The position numbers were made by a program, and so were the translations under genes. Shown in pieces: positions 1 through 5,579 of a DNA stretch of 15,613 bases. The DNA lies in assembly GCA_030445875.1 (NCBI GenBank), contig JASUSX010000014.1, forward strand, positions 1 to 15,613. The letters are read 5' to 3'. Below the pieces are notes generated by a model. It was not told the DNA's origin. It was given only the letters and a program-made list of their open reading frames with translations, and did no database searches. Each line of letters opens with the position of its first letter. Position 1 is the first letter of the stretch. Source of the DNA: Clostridia bacterium (lineage in GTDB: Bacteria > Bacillota > DSM-521 > Neomoorellales > Neomoorellaceae).

Positions 1-165
1 ACAATAGGGCTGTTCAACCTCATCCTGCAGGGGCAGGGCATCGATATCAGCGCGAATGGCTATTGTCTTCCCCGGGCTGTATCCGCTTAAGTCGGCAATT
101 ACCCCCGTGCCCGCTGCTTTTCGTGCTTCCAACCCCCATGCGTCCAGTTCGGTTAAAATCTTTTT
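1..165 (-). pseudogene. M20-family amidohydrolase/peptidase, N-terminally truncated, runs off the window
   Basis: On the minus strand the frame reading into position 1 encodes WGLEARKAAGTGVIADLSG, then PGKTIAIRADIDALPLQDE. This matches the early part of M20 (carboxypeptidase/IAA-amino acid hydrolase-like) amidohydrolases, where a GTGVVADL segment is followed by a PG-(K)-TIALRADMDALP segment. The usual first ~40 residues, including the HxxPEL region, are absent. Instead the frame continues upstream without a stop into a piece of a molybdopterin oxidoreductase, so the gene start has been replaced by a deletion junction near 160-172. M20 enzymes hydrolyse amide bonds of N-acyl amino acids using a binuclear metal site; whether the rest is intact lies outside the window. 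The family call is firm for such a short piece; the exact substrate is unknown. Confidence 0.7.
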
Positions 166-169
166 CTGC

Positions 170-586
170 TTATGTTGCCACTTGCAGTACTGGATAGGTT
201 TATATGGAAAGCCTTCTGGGTGGCGGGACAGATCCTCCAGGGATATACCGGTAGGAGCTAGCAACCACCTGTTAAGCTCTTCTTCATCTTGCCAGGGAAA
301 GTACTGGCCGATGCCCAAACGGTGAGCCAGGTCATGCCAGAACTGGTATTCATCCTGGCACTGGTGATCCAGGGAAATCTCTTGATATAAGGTGAGCCTC
401 TGGAGGCCGGGTCCCTCACCAATGCGATTGCCGCCTTTATGATCAATAGACCCCAGCAAACCATCCAGGCAGGCTATCATAACCGTCAATGTCAACAATC
501 TTGCCATCCTCGAAGTATACGTTAATGGCGCAGCGGTCATCGCACATCCGGCAAAGGGTCTGTTTTACCAGTCTTTCTCCGGCCAT
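170..586 (-). pseudogene. Molybdopterin oxidoreductase remnant with internal deletion
   Basis: Two pieces of one family are joined. The first starts at ATG 586-584 and gives MAGERLVKQTLCRMCDDRCA followed by INVYFEDGKIVDIDG, the typical N-terminal 4Fe-4S motif (CxxCxxxC) and following strand of Mo/W-bis-PGD oxidoreductases. At about 480 the frame shifts by +1 and continues with IACLDGLLGSIDHKGGNRIG, the 'L.G.iDrpGGN' segment normally some 400 residues further on, then FWHDLAHRLGIGQYFPW and APTGISLEDLSRHPEGFPY. About 1.2-1.3 kb of coding sequence therefore seems to be missing at ~480, and the true C-terminus is lost at ~165-172 where M20 sequence begins. The ATG overlaps the stop of the upstream ferredoxin remnant by 22 bp, so these two were probably coupled in the ancestral operon. 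Non-functional as an oxidoreductase. Confidence 0.8.
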
Positions 587-834
587 CCCGTTTCTCTCCC
601 ATCCTTGCATAGTCGCAGTACCTGTTTCAGCGCCCCGTCAAATTCCAGTCTCCTGAAGCTATAGGCTTCCTGTTCTTCCACCAACTGCAGGGCCCCGGAA
701 ATACAAAATTTTACGCATCGCGGGTCCCCGCCGCAGAGATCGCATTTCTCGCTGACTTGCTCCCCGGCATCGAAATGGATGCTGCCAAAGGGGCACGCTA
801 ACAGGTGCATCTTGCAGCCCACGCATAGACCTGA
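565..834 (-). pseudogene. 4Fe-4S dicluster ferredoxin (HycB/CooF-like), N-terminally truncated
   Basis: Readable homology begins at about 834 with LCVGCKMHLLACPFGSIHFD and continues with KCDLCGGDPRCVKFCISGAL, ending at TAA 567-565. This is the back half of an electron-transfer ferredoxin of the kind that serves molybdopterin oxidoreductases or hydrogenases. The first cluster-binding half and the start codon are missing, replaced by the beginning of an FAD reductase in another frame. One cluster ligand is also changed: the expected CxxCxxCxxxCP reads C-VG-C-KM-H-LLA-CP, with His for the third Cys. The usual Pro after the last Cys of the second motif is Ile. The open frame extends upstream to 894, but residues before the GSGLC segment do not look like ferredoxin. 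A physiological role is unlikely. Confidence 0.75.
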
Positions 835-973
835 CCCGGGAATAAGCAGGGCCCTGCTCCCTGGCGATGATGGCGACCGGGGAGACCTTGTCATAGCGCC
901 GGAAGCTCTCCAGGGCGCTTATAGCGGCTGCCCCGTTGCCAATTATCACTACCTGCACCGTTCTGTCCCTCAT
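833..973 (-). pseudogene. FAD/NAD(P)-dependent oxidoreductase, N-terminal fragment only
   Basis: ATG at 973-971 begins MRDRTVQVVIIGNGAAAISA, followed by a stretch ending IIAREQGPAYSRV. This is the first beta-alpha-beta dinucleotide-binding fold (VVIIGNGAAA resembling GxGxxG/A) and the following strand of NADH:rubredoxin/nitrite reductase-like flavoproteins, normally about 400 residues long. After about 47 residues the family resemblance stops and ferredoxin coding sequence begins in a different frame, so roughly 350 residues appear deleted. The start codon overlaps the stop of an upstream frame (ATGA), which argues that this was an internal operon gene. The frame itself stays open to 659 but encodes nothing recognisable there. 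Confidence 0.72.
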
Positions 974-1047
974 TCCTGCTGTAATGTCTGCTCCACCAGG
1001 AGCGTATCCCCGGCATAGCTTATCCTCTTTACTTCATCAATCAATAC
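970..1047 (-). pseudogene. Possible 3' end of a lost upstream gene
   Basis: A frame open from a TAA at 1050-1048 to TGA 972-970 encodes IDEVKRISYAGDTLLVEQ plus a short tail. It has no ribosome binding site, and its only possible start is a weak TTG or GTG-like codon. Its TGA overlaps the ATG of the FAD-reductase fragment (ATGA), a layout typical of coupled operon neighbours. It is probably the C-terminus of a gene whose body has been deleted, matching the scarred genes downstream. The family is not recognised. Confidence 0.35.
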
Positions 1048-1063
1048 TTAACGACTAAAACTA

Positions 1064-1098
1064 AAGCTCTTGTTGGCAGTTAATGCCAACAAGAGCTT
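1064..1098 (-). terminator. Intrinsic terminator after the methyl-transfer operon / within leader C
   Basis: A perfect 15-bp inverted repeat: AAGCTCTTGTTGGCA at 1064-1078 and its complement at 1084-1098, with loop 1079-1083. On the minus strand the stem is followed by TTTAGTTTTAG, a moderately U-rich tail; the plus-strand flank is not T-rich, so it works on the minus strand. It lies about 100 bp past the stop of the methyl-THF methyltransferase gene and about 25 nt past the predicted start of a transcript from the promoter at 1130-1158. It could therefore end the upstream operon and also stop transcription from that promoter. Confidence 0.8.
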
Positions 1099-1129
1099 CA
1101 TCGCTCTTCGATCCTAGTTGACAAAAATT

Positions 1130-1158
1130 ATTATATATTTACCTTTTATATTTGTCAA
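1130..1158 (-). promoter_or_regulatory. Consensus sigma-A promoter (promoter C)
   Basis: On the minus strand TTGACA (1158-1153) and TATAAT (1135-1130) are separated by exactly 17 bp, full consensus at both boxes in an AT-rich stretch. Predicted transcription start is near 1123, reading toward the decayed redox operon. The transcript meets the 15-bp terminator hairpin (1098-1064) within about 25 nt, so the product would be either a short RNA of about 60 nt or an attenuated leader. Confidence 0.7.
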
Positions 1159-1200
1159 GGATAAAAGAATCAACAGTTAGTATAATCAATATCCCGTGTT

Positions 1201-1998
1201 TTAGACCTCAATCTTGCCCTGGCGTACCGCCTGCAAGTAGGCGCGACAGTAGGCATCCTGTCCCAACAAGGTCCGGGTGGCTTGTAAGAGGGAAATCATT
1301 TTTTTATCCATGGGATCGAGGATTACCGCATCCAGTCCAGCTCCTAACGCCAGTACCAGGAAGGCCTGGTTGATTAGCTTCCTCAGTGGCAGGCCGTAAG
1401 AGACGTTACTCAACCCGCAGATTATGTGCACGCCCGGCAACTTTTCCCGCACACCCGCGATGGTCTTGATCACCGCCAGGCCGTTTTGCTGGTTGACACT
1501 GAGAGGCTGTACCAAAGGGTCGATGAAGATGTCATCCAGGGGTACGCCGTTTGTGGTCAATTTATCCACCAGGGCCGTAGCCACGGCCAACCTTTTCCTG
1601 TCATCGTCAGGTATGCCACTATCATCAATGCACAGGGCCACGATCTGGGCTTTATATTCCTTGACCAGCGGCAGGACGCCTTCGAACCGGTCCTTCTCGC
1701 CGGTGATGGAATTGATCATAACCCGCTGCTTACACCTGGGCAGGGCTGCCGCCAGGGCCTTAGGGTTGGGGCTGTCCAAGCAAAGTGGTTTGTCCACCGT
1801 CGCCTGCACTACATCCACCAGCCAGGTAAGGGCTTCCTCCTCGCCCTGAACCAGGGTGCCGCAGTTGACGTCCACCAGGTCGGCTCCATTGGCCACTTGC
1901 TCGATAGCGAGCTGACGGAAAAACTCCGCGTTGCGCGCCTCCAACTGCTCGCCGATACCTTTGCGGCTGCTGTTGATACGTTCGCCTACGATTAGCAT
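1201..1998 (-). CDS. Methyltetrahydrofolate:corrinoid methyltransferase (MtrH/AcsE/MtgA type)
   Basis: A 265-residue pterin-binding-domain protein. In this family the enzyme moves a methyl group between a corrinoid protein and tetrahydrofolate; here it probably makes methyl-THF from the methylated corrinoid protein encoded two genes upstream, feeding the Wood-Ljungdahl pathway in the cytoplasm. It starts with VGERIN, carries DVNCG (residues 43-47), DSPNP (D75), INSITGE (N96), IDPLVQPLS (D160) and GLSNVSYGLP (N198). D75, N96, D160 and N199 are the pterin-contacting residues I recall for the Moorella AcsE enzyme, and its length (~262) is the same. ATG 1998-1996 follows a GGGTGGG-type ribosome binding site, 18 bp after the MtmB-like gene. 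Position in a corrinoid methyltransferase operon, with no CODH/ACS genes nearby, favours the MtgA-like role over AcsE itself. Last gene of its operon, followed by a terminator. Confidence 0.88.
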   Translation of the reverse strand: MLIVGERINSSRKGIGEQLEARNAEFFRQLAIEQVANGADLVDVNCGTLVQGEEEALTWLVDVVQATVDKPLCLDSPNPKALAAALPRCKQRVMINSITGEKDRFEGVLPLVKEYKAQIVALCIDDSGIPDDDRKRLAVATALVDKLTTNGVPLDDIFIDPLVQPLSVNQQNGLAVIKTIAGVREKLPGVHIICGLSNVSYGLPLRKLINQAFLVLALGAGLDAVILDPMDKKMISLLQATRTLLGQDAYCRAYLQAVRQGKIEV

Positions 1999-2016
1999 TT
2001 TCTACCCACCCTTATC

Positions 2017-3393
2017 TTAAAAAGGGAATTCCAGTCCCATCCCGGCCAGTTCCTCTTTAACCCGATAATACATATCCAGCCATTCCGGCCTGGGTATCGC
2101 TTTGCGCACGTCGTACAGCTCCTGGAAAGTCTTACCAAGGGGAGCCTCGGGGATGAGATGCTCGTATTTTGCCAGCAACCGGTTGGCGATCTCGTTGGCC
2201 TGTTCCCGCTTCATACCCATGTTGGCCACCGCGTGTCCCACCTCGGCCGCCAGCCGGCACTCCAGGGGTGTGCCCCGGTTGTGGTACTTGTTATGCGCCG
2301 GAGCGTGTTCCCATAAATTGGCGCCGGAGACTGTGCTGGTCAGGCTGTGCGCTGCCGCTTCATAGAGGATCATTTCGGTGCCCGGGCCGGCGTTGCCGAA
2401 ACCGTTGGAGTCCTGCACCAGGTGGGTATTGCGGGCGATGGCCTGGGAGTAGACACTGACGATCCAGAGCATCTCCCGGCCCGTATTGGAACCGTGTTTT
2501 AAGTGGAACGGGAAATTCTGCTGGTAATTGCACTGGTGCACCATCAGGCCTTTCAGGTGATAGGCGGTTTCCAGGACGGCTGTACCCTCGGCGCCACCGG
2601 CATAGCCGCCGAAGATGGCGCCGGTCAGGCTGCCGGTGAAGCAGCCATACATGTTGTAATGGGCAGCCTTATTCATCATGGAGTTATTAGTCATCATTTC
2701 GGTAATGCTACCTACCAGCCGGCTGTCGGTAGTACGCACTCCCCAGGTCGGATCGCTCACGCTAATCTGCGCCGCGTCTGATTCCGCGGTACCCACCGCC
2801 ACCAGGAACACCCCCGGGCGCCCAACCAGCCGGCAGGCCTCCCGCAGGCTCATGGCGTGCTCCAGCGACCCGCCTAGTTCAAAGGGCGCCCAGGCCTGAA
2901 TCTTCCGGCCCATAAACTCCTCCAACAAGGGGGCACATAGCCCGTCCAACAGGGGTTCTTTCAAATAGGCTATGCAGGCAGCCAGATGGTCAACCTCGTC
3001 ATAGGTGATATCCGGGCTGTAGATGCAAAACGGTGGCCTGGTATCTTCTACTTTACGGTGGCCGAACACCCGGCTGTCCTTGCCCTCACCCACCACATAG
3101 CTGGAGGGGGCGGAATAGAGGGCTTCTTTGATCTCCTCATCTGAGAACAGGATTACCCGGTGGGTATCCTGGTTGTAGACGCCCACCTCCCGGAAAAACT
3201 CCACCGCAGCCTGCCACACCGCATCCGCTAAACTATCGTCGGACGGCACTGGGTGCTGGGGGTCGTACTTGATGTTATACTTCTTGATTACTTCCCGCAT
3301 CTTGGGGATGAAACGCTTATATAAAAACTCGTGTTCCTCCATGAACGGACCAGTATTGGCGCGCTCCATAACCTCCCACATTCTGTAAGACAT
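2017..3393 (-). CDS. MtmB-family methyltransferase lacking pyrrolysine
   Basis: A 458-residue protein, the same length as I recall for archaeal monomethylamine methyltransferase MtmB, and resembling it along its whole length. Shared blocks are NQDTHR (residues 75-80), GRPG (191-194), IFGGYAGG.E (260-269), HGSNTGRE (300-307), AGPGTEM (335-341) and PLGKTFQELYDV (418-429). MtmB demethylates its amine substrate and methylates a corrinoid protein, using pyrrolysine (residue 202, encoded by in-frame UAG) just after the GRPG block. Aligned on GRPG, that position here is Val198 and the gene has no in-frame UAG, so it reads as a normal protein. By analogy with the non-pyrrolysine MttB homologues (for example MtgB for glycine betaine), the substrate is likely something other than monomethylamine. 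ATG lies 1 bp after the corrinoid gene stop, with a GGGGGTGA ribosome binding site. Family call is strong; substrate unknown. Confidence 0.85.
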   Translation of the reverse strand: MSYRMWEVMERANTGPFMEEHEFLYKRFIPKMREVIKKYNIKYDPQHPVPSDDSLADAVWQAAVEFFREVGVYNQDTHRVILFSDEEIKEALYSAPSSYVVGEGKDSRVFGHRKVEDTRPPFCIYSPDITYDEVDHLAACIAYLKEPLLDGLCAPLLEEFMGRKIQAWAPFELGGSLEHAMSLREACRLVGRPGVFLVAVGTAESDAAQISVSDPTWGVRTTDSRLVGSITEMMTNNSMMNKAAHYNMYGCFTGSLTGAIFGGYAGGAEGTAVLETAYHLKGLMVHQCNYQQNFPFHLKHGSNTGREMLWIVSVYSQAIARNTHLVQDSNGFGNAGPGTEMILYEAAAHSLTSTVSGANLWEHAPAHNKYHNRGTPLECRLAAEVGHAVANMGMKREQANEIANRLLAKYEHLIPEAPLGKTFQELYDVRKAIPRPEWLDMYYRVKEELAGMGLEFPF

Positions 3394-3394
3394 A

Positions 3395-4033
3395 TTAGTT
3401 CACCCCCAATAGCTTTTCTACCAGTTCGGTTGCCTTAGAAGCGTCCTCAGCCCAGCCGTCGGCACCAATCTGTTTGGCCCAGTCAGGGTTGGTCGGTGCC
3501 CCGCCGACGATAACCTTGTACTTGTCCCGGATGCCTTTATCGTTTAAGAGCTGGATCACCTGGGTAGCGCCTGGCATGGTAGTGGTCATCAGGGTGGAAA
3601 TGGCAATGACGTCCGCTTTTGCTTCCTCGGCCCGCTTAATGAACTCCAGGGGGTCTACATTGGGCCCTAAGTCTATAATTTGAAAACCGTTGGCCTTTAA
3701 CATTAGTTTGACAATGTTCTTGCCGATCTCGTGCATGTCGCCCCGGGGTGCACCTATAAGCACCGTCCCTCTGCTGGCGACCCCGCTGCCTTCAACCAAA
3801 TGCGGCCCGAAGACGTCCATTACGGCCATCATGGCTTCCGCCGCCATCATCATCTCGGGAAGAAATATCTCGAAGGTCTCGAAGCGCTTCCCTACTTCCC
3901 GCATTTCATTGGTCATCTCTTTGATGACTGCGTCCAGGTCAGCGCCTTCAGCGAGCAGTTCTTTAGCTAGGGTCACGCACTCTGCCTGATCGCCAGCACT
4001 CAGTGCCTGGGTGAGCTTTTTAACCCTTTCCAT
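3395..4033 (-). CDS. Corrinoid (methyl-carrier) protein, MtmC/MtbC/MttC family
   Basis: A 212-residue two-domain corrinoid protein that carries the methyl group between the MtmB-like and the methyl-THF enzymes. Residues 1-85 form the helical B12-binding cap domain (GKRFETFEIFLPEMMMAAEA). The Rossmann-like cobalamin domain has the base-off signature DMHEIG (D99, H101, G104), with His101 as the expected lower cobalt ligand, then STLMTTTM and the GGAP motif. ATG 4033-4031 is chosen because GGGAGG lies 8 nt upstream and family members start about here. In-frame coding continues upstream to a second strong Shine-Dalgarno (AAGGAGGTGA, 4105-4096) with TTG 4093 or GTG 4099, giving a possible 20-22 residue extension. 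It is the first gene of its operon, behind promoter A and a leader terminator. A separate reductive activase (RamA type) would be needed; none is seen here. Confidence 0.9.
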   Translation of the reverse strand: MERVKKLTQALSAGDQAECVTLAKELLAEGADLDAVIKEMTNEMREVGKRFETFEIFLPEMMMAAEAMMAVMDVFGPHLVEGSGVASRGTVLIGAPRGDMHEIGKNIVKLMLKANGFQIIDLGPNVDPLEFIKRAEEAKADVIAISTLMTTTMPGATQVIQLLNDKGIRDKYKVIVGGAPTNPDWAKQIGADGWAEDASKATELVEKLLGVN

Positions 4034-4110
4034 TTTCCGTTCCTCCCTCGTAAAATTTTTGTTGCCCAGAAGGAATCTTTTGAGGATCCGCAAGCTCACC
4101 TCCTTGAATT

Positions 4111-4154
4111 TAAATAGAAAAAGGGCAACGTTAACATTAGATTAACGCTGCCCT
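4111..4154 (-). terminator. Leader terminator/attenuator upstream of the corrinoid gene
   Basis: Arms at 4122-4134 and 4142-4154 (AGGGCAACGTTAA against TTAACGCTGCCCT) form a 13-bp stem with one imperfect pair and a 7-nt loop. On the minus strand it is followed directly by TTTTTCTATTTA (4121-4111). It begins about 30 nt after the predicted transcription start of promoter A and ends only a few bases before the Shine-Dalgarno at 4105. Transcription from promoter A must read through it to express the methyl-transfer operon, so it is better read as an attenuator than as a simple operon end. It can also stop read-through from the aminotransferase gene. Confidence 0.78.
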
Positions 4155-4178
4155 CTTGTACCTAGACTACTTTGGGCC
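4150..4178 (-). promoter_or_regulatory. Leader motif A (putative antiterminator element)
   Basis: Between promoter A and the terminator, the minus strand reads GCCC, AAAG, then TAGTCTAGGTACAAG and AGGGC. The TAGTC..TAGGTACAAG part recurs in the leader of iorA (10204-10231). GCCC (4177-4174) can pair with GGGC (4153-4150), which belongs to the 5' arm of the terminator, so the two hairpins exclude each other, though the alternative stem is only 4 bp. The ligand or protein that would act on it is unknown; no T-box, RAT or other class known to me fits. Confidence 0.4.
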
Positions 4179-4190
4179 TTATGATTTTTT

Positions 4191-4218
4191 ATTATAACAT
4201 ATCCCTCTGTTAAGTCAA
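4191..4218 (-). promoter_or_regulatory. Sigma-A promoter of the methyl-transfer operon (promoter A)
   Basis: On the minus strand TTGACT (4218-4213) and TATAAT (4196-4191) are 16 bp apart, and TGT directly before the -10 box makes it an extended -10 (TGTTATAAT). Predicted start is near 4185-4182. It lies 73 bp after the aminotransferase stop and drives the corrinoid protein, MtmB-like and methyl-THF methyltransferase genes. Confidence 0.8.
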
Positions 4219-4290
4219 CAAGCAATTTTATAATATCCTTGCATGGCTATTCTTATTTGTGGCTGTTAAGTTAACAACGGCTGGCGTGAT

Positions 4291-5529
4291 TCAACCCATT
4301 GCTTTCTTGCACTTGGCTGCCAAACCAGGAACCTTGGACGTGGGGACAGAACAGATGGCAAACCGCACACCCATCTCCAGGGGGACAGCGAAAACTCGTT
4401 CCTGCTGTAACCTGGCAACCACCGCTTCTGGTTCAATCGTCGGTACCGAGATAAAGAACCCCGCCCTATAGGGGCATATATCCAGTCCCACAGCTTCGGC
4501 CTCGCGTACGAATATTTCCCCCCGCTTTTCCACCAGTTGTCGGTAAATATTCCGTTCAGCATCCACAGCCGCCATTAGCTTGGGATCGGCGGCAATCTCC
4601 ATCAACAAGCGCTGGGCACCACGGGTACCATTGGACCAGGTACCACGGTTGGAGAAGGAATTGACCTTAAAAAACTCATCGGCAATCTCCCGGCTCCGGC
4701 TCACGCCGATTAGCGCTCCAGAGCGCATACCGTAGGCGCTAAAGGACTTAGACATACTGAAGGCGAAGGTGCCCAGGATGTTTTGGGGCAGCTGGCCGAA
4801 CAGCGGCATAAAACGCCGGACTTCTTCCTGGTCGCCAGCGTAATCCAGGTAAGCGATATCCACCAAAATCACGATTCTTTTGTTCTGATCGCGGGCCATG
4901 TCCTGTAAGAACGATATTATGGCCGACCACTCGGGCACGCTGACGGTGTAACCGGTGGGGTTATGCGCCGGGGTGTTGAGTACGATCACCAGGTTATCCT
5001 GTATTTGCAGCAGCGCCTGGACTTTCTCCTGCAATGAGGAGAGATTGAACCTGTAATCCCGGTCAAAGAGCTGGTAGCTTTCCACCCGGAGCAGGTTTTC
5101 CCTGGCGATGGAGCTGTAGGCTACCCAGGCCCAGTCCGGTATCAGCACTGCCTGGCCCTGTTCCGTATAATTATAAAAAACATGGCGTATGGCACCACAG
5201 CCACCGGGAGTCGCGATGGCATTAATGTAACCTTCCGGCCTCTGGTTACGGAAGGTTACATTAATGGCCGCCTCCAGAAAGCCGGGGAGACCGCTGATGG
5301 GGGCATAATCCATGATTTCGGCAGCCGGGATCTGGCGGTATACCTCATCCACCGTGGTCAGGGCGGCGAAACGTTCGTTATCGTCATAGATGGTACCGAT
5401 AGTAGCGTTGACCACTTGATCGCTACCGTATTTGGCGATGGCTTCCTGGGCGTACTTTAGTATGGTAAAAACCGCATCTTCCTCGTGTTTACCCCGAGCG
5501 TGGGAAGCAGTCAGGCTGAAATCGCTCAT
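4291..5529 (-). CDS. Class I/II PLP-dependent aminotransferase
   Basis: A 412-residue fold-type I aminotransferase that interconverts an amino acid and its 2-oxoacid. Visible landmarks are ATPGGCGAIR (residues 107-115, cofactor phosphate region), NTPAHNPTG (N190), DIAYLDY (D224 and Y227), SMSKSFSAYGMRSG with the Schiff-base Lys261 and R269, and R389 near the C-terminus for the substrate carboxylate. The SKSFSxYGxR form is that of the aspartate/aromatic aminotransferase (AspC/TyrB) group rather than of branched-chain enzymes. It is the last gene of the ior operon, 50 bp after the acyl-CoA synthetase gene, with GGGGG before the ATG. Together with Ior this suggests supply of aromatic 2-oxoacids, but specificity cannot be read from the sequence. 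Codons ~89-104 contain an unusual perfect 18-bp inverted repeat. Confidence 0.87.
   Translation of the reverse strand: MSDFSLTASHARGKHEEDAVFTILKYAQEAIAKYGSDQVVNATIGTIYDDNERFAALTTVDEVYRQIPAAEIMDYAPISGLPGFLEAAINVTFRNQRPEGYINAIATPGGCGAIRHVFYNYTEQGQAVLIPDWAWVAYSSIARENLLRVESYQLFDRDYRFNLSSLQEKVQALLQIQDNLVIVLNTPAHNPTGYTVSVPEWSAIISFLQDMARDQNKRIVILVDIAYLDYAGDQEEVRRFMPLFGQLPQNILGTFAFSMSKSFSAYGMRSGALIGVSRSREIADEFFKVNSFSNRGTWSNGTRGAQRLLMEIAADPKLMAAVDAERNIYRQLVEKRGEIFVREAEAVGLDICPYRAGFFISVPTIEPEAVVARLQQERVFAVPLEMGVRFAICSVPTSKVPGLAAKCKKAMG
5220..5266. repeat. Perfect 18-bp inverted repeat inside the aminotransferase gene
   Basis: CATTAATGTAACCTTCCG at 5220-5237 is exactly complementary to 5249-5266, with an 11-nt loop (5238-5248). 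It encodes INVTFR on one arm and PEGYIN on the other. No T-run follows, so it is not a terminator. It should form a stable hairpin in the mRNA and a cruciform-capable site in DNA. Confidence 0.85.
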
Positions 5530-5579
5530 TTGTCAAACCCCCTATATTTTTTACAGCGATGCGATGGGCACACAGGTCA

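Noticed and set aside
659..973. A natural reductase-ferredoxin fusion protein
   Set aside because: The reductase and ferredoxin parts are in different frames, and both lack large essential regions, so a deletion junction explains the data better than a fusion.
1426..1995. Long plus-strand open frame opposite the methyl-THF methyltransferase gene
   Set aside because: It has no recognisable domain or ribosome binding site and exactly mirrors a well-conserved minus-strand gene; a GC-rich antisense shadow. The same applies to plus-strand frames at 8730-9275, 6592-7038 and 11792-12169.
2017..3393. Pyrrolysine-containing MtmB
   Set aside because: The whole coding frame is open with no in-frame TAG, and the aligned position codes for Val, so pyrrolysine need not be invoked.
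4111..4218. T-box or other known riboswitch in the leaders
   Set aside because: The leaders are too short for a T-box and lack its AGGGTGGNACCGCG element; I could not match preQ1, SAM, THF, cobalamin or guanidine riboswitch cores either.
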